This document shows positions 7,906-16,870 of a DNA stretch of 64,000 bases, piece by piece. A program made the position numbers and the translations under genes. The stretch comes from Chryseolinea sp. H1M3-3 (lineage in GTDB: Bacteria; Bacteroidota; Bacteroidia; Cytophagales; Cyclobacteriaceae): the NCBI RefSeq assembly GCF_029360725.1, contig NZ_JARKMY010000018.1, positions 124,001 through 188,000 on the forward strand, in the 5' to 3' direction. The notes beneath the pieces are model-generated. The model saw only the letters and a list, made by a program, of their open reading frames with translations, ran no database searches and was not told the DNA's origin. Numbering within the stretch: the stretch's first letter is position 1; each line of letters opens with the position of its first letter.

Positions 7906-10284
7906 ATGCTTGAAAATTATATCAAAATTGCGATTCGCAATATCAGCAGAAATAAGATTTATGTGATCATTAACATGTTCGGCATGGGCGTTGCCATGGC
8001 ATGCTGTATGACCGCTTATTTACTGATTGCTTACAACATTGAGTTTGATGATTATTTCGCGGGTGAGCAGGTTGAAAATATTGTTAAAGTTGTACACCAT
8101 TTAGAAACCTCGGAAGGTAAGAAAGATCAAAGTTTGGTTTGTCCTATGGTGATGGCGCCTCAGGCAAAACAAGATATCACCGGCATAAAGGACTTTACTC
8201 GATTTTACAACGAAAGTGGTATCATGAGTTATGATAAAGATACCTTTCATGAGAATATCCGTTTTGCTGATCATTCATTTTTCAAGATGTTTCCACTGGC
8301 TTTAAAGTATGGATCCCACAAAAATTTTGAAGATCAAAAATTCATTTTTCTGAGTGAACAATTAGCAAAAAAATATTTTGCGCAGAAAGATCCTGTTGGG
8401 GAAAGTATGTCCGTAGAATTCAACGGCAAGAAATATGAAGTTGTGGTTGGAGGGGTTTTAGACATACTACCCTTGAATATTTCTTTTCACATCGATGCAT
8501 TGATGCGAATGGAAGTCTACCTGGATGCCTACTCCATAGAACCAAATGATTGGAGCCCCAATCATTCTTCCTCAACTTTATTTAAACTGCAAGATATTAA
8601 TCAAAGAAAAGATATAGCCGGGCAGATGACCAAGTACCTGGGATTGATCAATGAAAAGCAAAACGATGCTCATTCGCTTTCGTTCGAGCTAGTACCCTTT
8701 AAAAAACAAATTATTAGAAGCGAAGTCAGTCAAAGTAATCTGCGTTTACCAATACCTACCATTGCATTGTTCATTTTTAGCACACTGGCCACGATCATAT
8801 TACTTATTGCATGCTTTAATCTTACAAATACAACGTTAGCCCTGACTGGCAAACGCTTAAAGGAAATCGGCGTACGCAAAGTCGTTGGATCTGGGAGAAA
8901 TCAGATCGTCTATCAGTTTCTTATAGAAATGGTTATCACCGTTTCACTCGCCATTATTGCAGGATTGTTAATGGCTCAATTCATTGTTCCTCAATTTGCA
9001 GCTATGTGGCAACTTGATTATGGATTAAGCGACCTGAACAAATTGAATGTAATGCTGATGCTCATTATACTGTTGTTTATAGCAGCACTGCTGGCAGGCA
9101 TTTATCCGGCGCTGGCAAATAGTAAATTCAATCCTGTTGAATTATTTAAAGGTAACAAAGGTGTTAAGGGAACCACATATCTTTCGCGCACCTTGCTTGT
9201 AGCTCAGTTTTCGCTGTCAATCATTGTATTTATTGGAGGTGTTACGTTCACGCAAAATGCGGCCTATCAAAAAACGATAGACCTCGGCTATGACAAAGAA
9301 GATATTCTAACGGTACTGGTAGAAAGCGAACAAGAATATAACGCATTGAAAAACAGAATTTCAGCCAACCCTCAAATTAAAAGTATAGCAGGAGCGTCAA
9401 ATCACATTGGCCCGTATACTTCGTTTTATAACACAGTCAAGAGCGATACTACCATATTTAAAACGAAAGTTTATGATGTAGGGATCGGATATTTCAATAC
9501 TGTAGGTCTAGCCTTAGTGGCTGGCCGCGATTTTATTGATGGTAATCAAACCGATTTTGAATCAAATGTTATTGTAGACGAAAATTTTGTTTTAAATCAT
9601 AACATAGCAAATCCAATTGATGCCCAACTTTTTTACAACGATAAACCCTATCGTATTATCGGTGTAGTCGAAAATCATTTGAGTGGGTTAAAGGAAGGCG
9701 ATGACAGTGAGCATATCTTTACGTTAGCGCCGCCGTCTAGTTTTAAAAGCATGGTTGTTCGGACTGATGATAAAGACATTTTAAATGTACGCTCCTTCCT
9801 GGAGGAAGAATGGAAAAAAATATTTCCCGGCAAACCTTTCGAAAGCAAATTTCAGGTAGACATGATTTATGAGGAGGCTGATACTTACAATAAAAGTCTA
9901 AGTCAGATTTTCTTCTTTATAACCATATTGGGCTGCATGCTGTCTGCTTCGGGTATCTTTGCGTTAGCCAGTTTAAACGTTCAAAAAAGAACAAAGGAAA
10001 TTGGCGTAAGAAAAGTACTGGGGGCCAGCGTTCAAAGTATTATTCAACTCGTCAATAAGGAATTTACCATTATTCTGGGACTGGCTGTTTTTCTTGGAAG
10101 CACTGGCGGGTATTTATTAACCAGTGCCTTACTAGATGAACTGAGTGCTCAACACCTAGAAATCGGATTTGTCACCGTGATTATATGTAGCGTGACAATT
10201 TTTGCCATTGGTATTTTGGCTACAAGTGGAACAATTTTAAAAACTGCGCTCACGAACCCAACTGAGTCATTGAGGAATGAGTAA
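7906..10284 (+). CDS. MacB/FtsX-type ABC transporter permease
   Basis: A 792-residue protein with two FtsX-type permease modules: an N-terminal membrane segment (NMFGMGVAMACCMTAYLLIAY), a periplasmic domain, three membrane segments in the middle (about 285-420), a second N-terminal-like segment and periplasmic domain, and three terminal segments. The EIGVRKV motif at the start of each membrane core (about residues 322 and 699) is the family signature. Bacteroidota carry many such proteins, often without an adjacent ATPase, as here. They may export peptides or lipoproteins or act as mechanotransmission systems; the substrate is unknown. The preceding 188 bases hold no gene. It converges on exonuclease III. 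Confidence 0.88.
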   Translation: MLENYIKIAIRNISRNKIYVIINMFGMGVAMACCMTAYLLIAYNIEFDDYFAGEQVENIVKVVHHLETSEGKKDQSLVCPMVMAPQAKQDITGIKDFTRFYNESGIMSYDKDTFHENIRFADHSFFKMFPLALKYGSHKNFEDQKFIFLSEQLAKKYFAQKDPVGESMSVEFNGKKYEVVVGGVLDILPLNISFHIDALMRMEVYLDAYSIEPNDWSPNHSSSTLFKLQDINQRKDIAGQMTKYLGLINEKQNDAHSLSFELVPFKKQIIRSEVSQSNLRLPIPTIALFIFSTLATIILLIACFNLTNTTLALTGKRLKEIGVRKVVGSGRNQIVYQFLIEMVITVSLAIIAGLLMAQFIVPQFAAMWQLDYGLSDLNKLNVMLMLIILLFIAALLAGIYPALANSKFNPVELFKGNKGVKGTTYLSRTLLVAQFSLSIIVFIGGVTFTQNAAYQKTIDLGYDKEDILTVLVESEQEYNALKNRISANPQIKSIAGASNHIGPYTSFYNTVKSDTTIFKTKVYDVGIGYFNTVGLALVAGRDFIDGNQTDFESNVIVDENFVLNHNIANPIDAQLFYNDKPYRIIGVVENHLSGLKEGDDSEHIFTLAPPSSFKSMVVRTDDKDILNVRSFLEEEWKKIFPGKPFESKFQVDMIYEEADTYNKSLSQIFFFITILGCMLSASGIFALASLNVQKRTKEIGVRKVLGASVQSIIQLVNKEFTIILGLAVFLGSTGGYLLTSALLDELSAQHLEIGFVTVIICSVTIFAIGILATSGTILKTALTNPTESLRNE

Positions 10285-10304
10285 CTCGAAAATATACCGC
10301 AAGG

Positions 10305-11072
10305 TTAAAGGTCTATGTTAAGACCAACCGGACAATGATCCGACCCTAGATATTGGTTATAGATCATGGCGTCTTTTACTTTATCAATTATTCTATCGGG
10401 AACAAGGAAGTAGTCAATTCTCCAGCCTGTGTTCTTTGCCCGTGCATTCGTTACATAATTCCAGTAAGTGTATTTAATTTCTTCAGGGTAAAACCGTCTG
10501 AAAGTATCAACAAAGCCACATTCTAATAACCGGGTAAAACCATCAATTTCTCGCTGGGTGTAGCCAGCTGATTTGTTGTAATTTTCTTTTGGTCGTGCAA
10601 TGTCAATGGGTTGATGTGCCACATTCAGATCACCACAAATTATGGAAGGTTTTCTCTTATCAAGCCAGGACACATATTCCCTGAAGTCTTTATCCCAACG
10701 TTCGCGGTAGTCCAAACGGGCGAGTCCTTCACCGGCATTGGGCGTGTAGACCGTTGTTAAAAAGAATGTAGGATATTCAGCGGTGATGACTCTTCCCTCC
10801 TGATCGTGCTCCTCCATTCCCATGTCGTATGTAACCTGGATGGGCTCCTTTTTTGATAATATTGCCGTACCCGAATATCCTTTCCGGGCTTTAGAGGAAT
10901 TTACAAAGACGTGGTATCCTTTTAACTGTTCGACAGAGGCGCGCACATCTTCCTCTCCTCCTTTTGTTTCCTGCATGCAAAAAATATCGGGGTCCATTTG
11001 CTGAACATCTTTTAGAAAATCTTTTTTGATAATCGAGCGAATACCGTTTACGTTCCAGTTGACGAAATGCAT
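10305..11072 (-). CDS. xth: exodeoxyribonuclease III / AP endonuclease
   Basis: A 255-residue member of the exonuclease-endonuclease-phosphatase superfamily that cuts abasic sites and degrades 3' ends in base excision repair. Visible motifs are NWNVNGIRS at the N-terminus, the metal-binding glutamate in QETK (residues 35-38), the GDLNVAH loop, and SDHCPVG at the C-terminus, with TGWRIDYFLV before it. Length is normal. It is preceded on its strand by the terminator of the 50-aa gene, so it probably has its own promoter. It converges on the permease gene with 20 bases between the stops. Confidence 0.94.
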   Translation of the reverse strand: MHFVNWNVNGIRSIIKKDFLKDVQQMDPDIFCMQETKGGEEDVRASVEQLKGYHVFVNSSKARKGYSGTAILSKKEPIQVTYDMGMEEHDQEGRVITAEYPTFFLTTVYTPNAGEGLARLDYRERWDKDFREYVSWLDKRKPSIICGDLNVAHQPIDIARPKENYNKSAGYTQREIDGFTRLLECGFVDTFRRFYPEEIKYTYWNYVTNARAKNTGWRIDYFLVPDRIIDKVKDAMIYNQYLGSDHCPVGLNIDL

Positions 11073-11151
11073 GATTTTGAATTCGGGGTTACAGGTTCAA
11101 CGTTGAAGTCCAAGGTTCACCTCGAACTTTCTGTAAAGGCGGTAAAAATAA

Positions 11152-11177
11152 AAAAGTCCTGATAAAACAGGACTTTT
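11152..11177 (-). terminator. intrinsic terminator downstream of the 50-aa basic protein gene
   Basis: A perfect 10-bp inverted repeat (AAAAGTCCTG with CAGGACTTTT, 6-nt loop) lies 23 bases after the stop of the small minus-strand gene. The A-tract on the plus strand gives a U-tract on the minus-strand RNA. It separates the small gene from xth. Confidence 0.85.
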
Positions 11178-11199
11178 AAAATATCTTTAAAGAAGCGAC

Positions 11200-11352
11200 T
11201 TAGGCTTTCTTTGTTTTAAAATCTTCTTTGACCTTTTCAACATCAACATTTTTAACAACGGGTTGGAAGTTTTGGATCTTCAACGATTGCCGTCTTACTG
11301 CTGATTTTGCCTTGTCCTTGCGGTTTTTGCGCTTTAATCTGGTTACTGCCAT
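11200..11352 (-). CDS. 50-residue basic small protein
   Basis: A short ORF of 50 codons from ATG at 11352 to TAA at 11200. The N-terminal half is strongly basic (MAVTRLKRKNRKDKAK, then VRRQ), and the C-terminal half has alternating residues (VVKNVDVEKVKEDFK). It has its own perfect terminator 23 bases downstream, and no other gene uses this DNA, which argues for a real gene. Small proteins of this look (MAVTRLKRK start) are, as I recall, conserved in Bacteroidota. The composition suggests an RNA- or ribosome-binding protein, but that is inference. Confidence 0.75.
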   Translation of the reverse strand: MAVTRLKRKNRKDKAKSAVRRQSLKIQNFQPVVKNVDVEKVKEDFKTKKA

Positions 11353-11413
11353 GGTTCTGTTCTTTAAAAGGAGCGCAAAAATAACCGGGAAATTTGGGAA
11401 AGCAAAACGATAT

Positions 11414-11548
11414 GGTTTAAAGTTTTAAGTTTCAGGCTTAAAGTTTCATCTTCTCGTTGCGGATTCGTGGTTTAGGCTTAAAATTGCGACTTAGTTTGAT
11501 TATTTGGGTGGATGCAAGTTTGGAGGATACGATCCTCAACTTTAAACC
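11414..11548 (+). repeat. 11-bp inverted repeat flanking the hisS leader
   Basis: GGTTTAAAGTT at 11414-11424 is the exact reverse complement of AACTTTAAACC at 11538-11548. Between them are repeated 'GGCTTAAA' strings and a small palindrome (GAGGAT-ACG-ATCCTC, 11523-11537). It could be a structured hisS leader or a decayed intergenic repeat. It also argues that the longer reading frame (TTG at 11457) is not coding. Confidence 0.4.
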
Positions 11549-11564
11549 CGAAACTATTTTAATG

Positions 11565-12932
11565 ATGGAAAAACCTAGCCTTCCGAAAGGAACCCGCGAT
11601 TTTGGACCCGCTGTAATGGCGAAACGCCAGTACATTCTGGGTATTATAAGATCTGTATTTCAGAATTTCGGTTTCCAGCCACTCGAAACACCTGCCATGG
11701 AGAATCTTTCGACGTTAACAGGCAAATATGGAGACGAAGGTGACCAACTCCTCTTCAAGATCCTTAATTCCGGAGATTTTCTTAAGGACATACCTGAATC
11801 GAAACTCACGGCGCGCAACTCAAAATTGTTAACAGCAGACATCTCCCAAAAAGGACTTCGGTACGATCTTACTGTGCCTTTTGCCCGCTATGTTGTGATG
11901 AATAGGAATGATATAACTTTCCCATTTAAACGTTATCAAATACAACCAGTATGGAGAGGAGACAATCCACAGAAAGGAAGATACCGAGAATTTTATCAGT
12001 GCGATGCGGACGTCGTGGGGACAAATTCCTTGATCTGCGAAGCCGAGATCATTTTAATGATTAAAGAAGTATTCAAAGGTCTTGGAATAAACGACTACAC
12101 CATCAAAATAAATCACCGGGGTGTTTTGTCGGGCATCGCAGAATCAATTGGTGCGAAAGAAAATGAAACCGCCTTGTTCGTTGCGATCGACAAATTGGAT
12201 AAGATCGGTGAAGAAAAAGTGAAAGAGGAATTGCGCGCAAAGAATTTTGTGGAAACAAGTCTTACTATGTTGTTTGAACTTCTGAATACCAAAGGATCGA
12301 CATCACAAAAGCTAGCCGCTTTATCTTCAAAGTTTGAAAACACAGCGAATGGTAAAAAGGGATTGCAAGATCTTCAGCAGGTTCTAGAATTACTATCAGA
12401 TTACAACTCAAATGACAATCAGGTAGAGTTTGATATTGCGCTTGCAAGGGGCTTAAGTTACTATACCGGATGTATTTTTGAAGTAAAAATTAATAACGTC
12501 GCTATTGGTAGTGTTAGTGGTGGCGGGCGATACGATAATCTCACCCAGGCATTCGGTGATAAAGAAAATTTATCAGGCGTTGGTTTTTCGTTTGGTGTAG
12601 ATCGTCTTTATGATGCCATGGAAGAGTTAAAAATTTTTCCGAAAGACGCACAGGTTTCTTCCAAAGTCTTGATTTGTCATTTCGATGAACCCAGTATGCG
12701 ATATGGCCTGGGCATATTAACCAAGCTAAGAGCAAATGGCATCGCATCTGAAATCTACCCTGATGGAAGTAAACTGAAAAAACAACTTGACTTTGCAAAC
12801 AAAAAAGACATTCCATTCACGATTGTCATTGGGTCCGAAGAGATAAAATCTGGTTTATTACCTTGCAAAGACATGGCAAAAGGCGAACAGGAAAAGCTTA
12901 CCATAGAACAGATTATCGCAAAATTAAAATAA
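11565..12932 (+). CDS. hisS: histidine--tRNA ligase
   Basis: A class II aminoacyl-tRNA synthetase of about 455 residues that charges tRNA-His. Visible features are the N-terminal LPKGTRDFGP, class II motif 2 region (KRYQIQPVWRGDNPQKGRYREFYQCDAD), the HisA-type motif ARGLSYYTGCIFEV and the motif 3 region GGGRYDNL...GVGFSFGVDRL. A C-terminal anticodon-binding domain follows. The frame runs back to a TTG at 11457, but that stretch overlaps a repeat-like leader; tandem ATGs at 11562 and 11565 lie next to the conserved start. hutH follows after 80 bases. Confidence 0.95.
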   Translation: MEKPSLPKGTRDFGPAVMAKRQYILGIIRSVFQNFGFQPLETPAMENLSTLTGKYGDEGDQLLFKILNSGDFLKDIPESKLTARNSKLLTADISQKGLRYDLTVPFARYVVMNRNDITFPFKRYQIQPVWRGDNPQKGRYREFYQCDADVVGTNSLICEAEIILMIKEVFKGLGINDYTIKINHRGVLSGIAESIGAKENETALFVAIDKLDKIGEEKVKEELRAKNFVETSLTMLFELLNTKGSTSQKLAALSSKFENTANGKKGLQDLQQVLELLSDYNSNDNQVEFDIALARGLSYYTGCIFEVKINNVAIGSVSGGGRYDNLTQAFGDKENLSGVGFSFGVDRLYDAMEELKIFPKDAQVSSKVLICHFDEPSMRYGLGILTKLRANGIASEIYPDGSKLKKQLDFANKKDIPFTIVIGSEEIKSGLLPCKDMAKGEQEKLTIEQIIAKLK

Positions 12933-12946
12933 TCCTATTTAACTTA

Positions 12947-13000
12947 GCGTCTCTGCGTCTTAGCAGCTAAAAGTAGAGAACCGCAGAGCACAAAGACGCA
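12947..13000 (+). repeat. imperfect palindromic CTCTGCGTCT-type intergenic repeat
   Basis: CTCTGCG at 12951-12957 is complementary to CGCAGAG at 12982-12988, and TGCGTCT at 12954-12960 to AGACGCA at 12994-13000. This type of text (CTCTGCGTCTT and its complement) is, from memory, dispersed between genes in many Bacteroidota and other genomes. It fills most of the hisS-hutH gap. Confidence 0.5.
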
Positions 13001-13012
13001 ACGGATTTTTAA

Positions 13013-14512
13013 ATGCCAAAGACTTCAGTTCATAAGATATCTTCAAAAAAACTAACCTTAACAGATCTTGCCAAGATCAATGAAGGGACGGTAACGATCG
13101 AACTTTCTGGTGAAGCCAAAGCAAAAATTGAACGCTGTCGCACATACCTGGATAACAAACTAAAAGAAACCAATCGTCCGATATACGGCATCAACACTGG
13201 TTTTGGGTCATTGTATAACAAACACATCCCCTCTTCACAGCTGGAAAAGCTCCAGGAGAATTTAGTCAAATCCCACGCTTCGGGTACTGGCCCGGAAGTA
13301 CCAGAAGAAATTGTAAGGCTGATGCTTTTTCTGAAAGTGCAATCACTTGCCCATGGCTACTCAGGCGTTCAACTGGCAACTGTCCAGCGATTAGCGGATC
13401 TGTTTAACGAAGATGTGTTACCCGTCGTATACGAAATGGGTTCGCTGGGTGCGTCTGGTGATCTTGCTCCTTTAGCGCATCTCTCACTCCCCGTCATTGG
13501 CTTGGGAGAAGTAACTTATCAGCAAAACAAATTTTCAGGAGAAGCGATCCATCATAAATTCCAATGGTCACCTTTATCATTGGCAGCAAAGGAGGGTCTT
13601 GCCCTTTTAAATGGAACGCAGCTTATGAGTGCCTATGGTATATGGTGCACGTTGCATGCACACCGTTTGACGAAGCTGGCAAATATTATTGGAGCACTTT
13701 CGTTGGATGCTTTTGATGGAAGGAAAGAACCTTTCCTACCACAGGTACATGCCATCCGACCGCAAAAAGGTCAGGTAGAAACCGCGAAAGAAATTCTGAA
13801 GATCTTGGAAGGAAGTGAACTGATCGAGCAGCCAAAAAAACATATTCAGGATCCATACTCATTTCGATGCATTCCTCAAGTACATGGAACAAGCGCCGAG
13901 GCTATTGATTATGTTAGTAACATTTTCATGATCGAGGTCAATAGTGTCACTGATAATCCAAATATTTTTCCCGAAGAGGACACCATTATCTCCGCTGGAA
14001 ATTTTCATGGACAGGCACTGGCAATGGCGTTCGATTTTCTTGCCATTGCGCTGGCTGAATTAGGAAGTATTTCCGAGCGAAGAACCTATCAGCTTATCGC
14101 CGGAGTGCGTGATTTGCCCAATTACCTGGTAGCCAATCCCGGTATTAACTCGGGATTGATGATTCCACAATACACGGCAGCTTCATTGGTAAGTCAGAAC
14201 AAACAACTTTGCACACCTGCTTCGGTGGATTCCATCGTATCTTCCAATGGACAAGAAGACCATGTGAGCATGGGAGCAAATGCCGCGACAAAGGCTTACC
14301 GGATCGTTAATAATTTATATTCAATTTTGGCGATCGAATTAATCACTGCAGCGCAGGCATTGACCTTCCGTCGACCAATGAAAACTTCACCTTACCTGGA
14401 GGAGTTAATACATAATTTTCGGGCGATTGTACCGTTTATAGAGGATGATCGTATGTTGTACGAGGACATTCGAAAAGCTGAGCAGTTTTTAAAAACTTGG
14501 GCCCCCGAATGA
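13013..14512 (+). CDS. hutH: histidine ammonia-lyase
   Basis: A 499-residue MIO-type aromatic amino acid lyase that deaminates histidine to urocanate. The MIO cofactor forms from Ala147-Ser148-Gly149 in GASGDLAPLAH. YGINTGFG (residues 58-65) carries the catalytic tyrosine loop, and the selectivity loop reads VKSHASGTG, with Ser-His as in histidine lyases. QEDHVSMGANAA is also HutH-like. No other hut genes are present nearby, so degradation past urocanate must be encoded elsewhere. A tyrosine lyase for pigment synthesis is a less likely alternative. The stop overlaps the next start by four bases. Confidence 0.88.
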   Translation: MPKTSVHKISSKKLTLTDLAKINEGTVTIELSGEAKAKIERCRTYLDNKLKETNRPIYGINTGFGSLYNKHIPSSQLEKLQENLVKSHASGTGPEVPEEIVRLMLFLKVQSLAHGYSGVQLATVQRLADLFNEDVLPVVYEMGSLGASGDLAPLAHLSLPVIGLGEVTYQQNKFSGEAIHHKFQWSPLSLAAKEGLALLNGTQLMSAYGIWCTLHAHRLTKLANIIGALSLDAFDGRKEPFLPQVHAIRPQKGQVETAKEILKILEGSELIEQPKKHIQDPYSFRCIPQVHGTSAEAIDYVSNIFMIEVNSVTDNPNIFPEEDTIISAGNFHGQALAMAFDFLAIALAELGSISERRTYQLIAGVRDLPNYLVANPGINSGLMIPQYTAASLVSQNKQLCTPASVDSIVSSNGQEDHVSMGANAATKAYRIVNNLYSILAIELITAAQALTFRRPMKTSPYLEELIHNFRAIVPFIEDDRMLYEDIRKAEQFLKTWAPE

Positions 14513-16413
14513 AGTTAAAAATTAGCATCGCTTTTTTCCTTGTGGGAATCACCTTCGCCCTGCACGCTCAACATAATAGCAAAGGTGGTAGATTTACTGT
14601 TGATCAAATAAAAGGCTGCGCACCCCTAACCGTAAATATTACTTCCATCAATGCACCGTATGTTTGCAATGGAACAACTCCCTGCGAAATGCTTTTTGAA
14701 TCTCCTCCGAACGGACCGGGGTTTGAGCAGCTCAATTATAGTTATACGTATGACACGCCAGGCATCTATACAATAGTTGTATTATTTCAAGCCGGTGTGG
14801 GAACTGATGAAATCACGGTAGAAGTTTTGCCAAACATTCAACCGGAATTTGAAATCTATTCCTGCGGATCAAATGCTGTTCAAGTAAAAGTAACGGACAC
14901 AAACTATCAACAATACGTTATAGATTTTAACGATGCTACCCCGACTGTTACGGTGCTTTCCGGAAACTTAGCAACAGCTACACACACTTTTGCATCACAA
15001 GGAAACAAAACCATTACCGTTCGGGGATTAAATATTGGCGCAGACGACAACTGTAATCCTGCATCGAAAGTAGTGAATGCAGTACCGAGTCTGCCTGTTC
15101 CAACGATTACTCAACTTACTGTCTTAAATGATCGCGACATTCAACTTGATTTCAACAATCAGAATAACGTCTTGTACCGGCTACAAATCGCACAGAACAG
15201 TGCAGCTGGTTTTCAAAATCTGCAGAATGTGTATGAAGTTTCGACGACAACCATCAACAATTTAAGGACAGATGACAACTATTATTGTTTTCGTTTAGGT
15301 GTATACGATCCGTGCAACAACACCACCGTTTATTCGAATATTATCTGCAGTTCAAACTTTGACGTTACAGCCCAAAACAATTTGAACAGGCTAACGTGGG
15401 CGACATCATCTGCAGGCGTTAGTAATTATTCATTTACAAAAAATAGTAATCCTCCTTTAAGCGCTGCATCCAATGCAACATCACTGAATGATCCCAACGT
15501 GACGTGTGGCGTTGAGTATTGTTACCAGCAAACTACAAACTATGCCAATGGAAGCCGCAGCATTTCTCTTTCCAAATGTGCAACCGCTATTTCAACGAAC
15601 ACCCCTACCGTTGTAGAAAACATTTCTACAATAGTGGGCACCGACAGCGACGTGACATTACAATGGACACAAGATCCAGCATTTGTTGCTGACGGCTACG
15701 CGATCACGAAATCTGTCAATGGAACCTTTGCATCAACAGATTCAAGTGCGACAACGACTTATACGGATGCTGAATATCTGAATGATGTGGCTTCCTGCTA
15801 TAAGATAGTATATGGCGATGCGTGCGAAAATAAAAGTCCGGTGAGTCTTGAGGTGTGCCCCTTACAACTGATGGGAACGCTTCAGCCAAACAACTCGGTT
15901 ACACTGACATGGGGTGCTTACCTGGGATGGAAAAATGGTGTTGATCACTACATCGTTGAGAAGTTCAATGACCAGGGTCAAGTTTTATCAACGATAAATA
16001 CAGGCACTGCTTTAACCTATACGGACAATACACAAGATCTCTCGAGCCAGGTTGCGATGTACCGGGTGACGGCCGTAGCAAATCAGGCTGGCATTGTTTC
16101 ATCAGTCTCTAACACCATTACCATTATTAAAGAACCTAACCTGTTTTATCCCACTGCTTTCACCCCAAACGCTGATGGCCTCAACGATATCTTTAATGTA
16201 TTCGGTCAATTCATCGTGACCTTCGAGATGAGAATCTTTAATCGCTGGGGTGAAATGATGTATGTTACCGACGACCTGGAGAAAGGATGGGATGGATATT
16301 TCAAAGGCACGCTGATGCCGGAGGGAACTTATGTATTTCGTGCCACGATAACCGACGAGGCGGGTAGAACTTTCGATAGATCCGGTACCCTCGTGTTGCT
16401 TCGGAAGAATTGA
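14509..16413 (+). CDS. secreted PKD-domain protein with gliding/T9SS type B C-terminal domain
   Basis: About 634 residues with a clear signal peptide (MKLKISIAFFLVGITFALHA, likely cut before QHNS). The N-terminal part contains a PKD-like fold (TYDTPGIYTIVVLF, residues ~80-95) and the middle has repeated fibronectin-III-like segments with paired cysteines. The last ~90 residues (FYPTAFTPNADGLNDIFNVF, then FNRWGEMMY and WDGYFKG) are the CHU-type gliding motility C-terminal domain, a type B sorting signal for the type IX secretion system. It is probably an outer-surface adhesin. The ATG at 14509 overlaps the hutH stop; an in-frame TTG at 14497 lies inside hutH and is unlikely. Confidence 0.88.
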   Translation: MKLKISIAFFLVGITFALHAQHNSKGGRFTVDQIKGCAPLTVNITSINAPYVCNGTTPCEMLFESPPNGPGFEQLNYSYTYDTPGIYTIVVLFQAGVGTDEITVEVLPNIQPEFEIYSCGSNAVQVKVTDTNYQQYVIDFNDATPTVTVLSGNLATATHTFASQGNKTITVRGLNIGADDNCNPASKVVNAVPSLPVPTITQLTVLNDRDIQLDFNNQNNVLYRLQIAQNSAAGFQNLQNVYEVSTTTINNLRTDDNYYCFRLGVYDPCNNTTVYSNIICSSNFDVTAQNNLNRLTWATSSAGVSNYSFTKNSNPPLSAASNATSLNDPNVTCGVEYCYQQTTNYANGSRSISLSKCATAISTNTPTVVENISTIVGTDSDVTLQWTQDPAFVADGYAITKSVNGTFASTDSSATTTYTDAEYLNDVASCYKIVYGDACENKSPVSLEVCPLQLMGTLQPNNSVTLTWGAYLGWKNGVDHYIVEKFNDQGQVLSTINTGTALTYTDNTQDLSSQVAMYRVTAVANQAGIVSSVSNTITIIKEPNLFYPTAFTPNADGLNDIFNVFGQFIVTFEMRIFNRWGEMMYVTDDLEKGWDGYFKGTLMPEGTYVFRATITDEAGRTFDRSGTLVLLRKN

Positions 16414-16531
16414 TTAAAAGATCAGACCTATCTTCTAATTTTACAATCTTTTACGACCTTTACACAAATACAAAGTAAGTGCAAACTGGAAGAGGCATTA
16501 ATCGAATTCTACACACTAAAAATTCACAATC

Positions 16532-16870
16532 ATGTTTGATATGATGAAAATGATGGGCAAGATGAAAGAAGTTCAGGCCCGCATGAAAGAATCTCAAGAT
16601 AAGTTAGGAACCATGTATGCAACAGGAGAATCTGGTGCCGGCCTTGTAAAAGCAAAGGTAAGTGGAAAGAAACAACTGATCTCTCTTGATATAGATCCTT
16701 CTCTGTTAAAAGCTGAAGACAAAACCATTCTTCAAGACCTGGTTGTCGCTGCTGTAAATAAAGCCTCCGAAGAGGCCGAAGTTTTAGCGAAAGAAGAAAT
16801 GCGAAAAAGTACTGAAGGACTACTCCCCAATATACCGGGTCTGGATTTAAGTAACCTGATGGGGGGATGA
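16532..16870 (+). CDS. YbaB/EbfC family nucleoid-associated protein
   Basis: A 112-residue protein beginning MFDMMKMMGKMKEVQARMKE, the typical helical start of YbaB/EbfC, followed by the conserved strand VSGKKQLISLDIDPSLL and a helix with DLVVAAVNKA. Family members are dimers that bind DNA and affect nucleoid structure; in many bacteria the gene is next to dnaX and recR, but not here. The stop overlaps the glycosyltransferase start by four bases (ATGA), so the two are probably translationally coupled. Confidence 0.92.
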   Translation: MFDMMKMMGKMKEVQARMKESQDKLGTMYATGESGAGLVKAKVSGKKQLISLDIDPSLLKAEDKTILQDLVVAAVNKASEEAEVLAKEEMRKSTEGLLPNIPGLDLSNLMGG

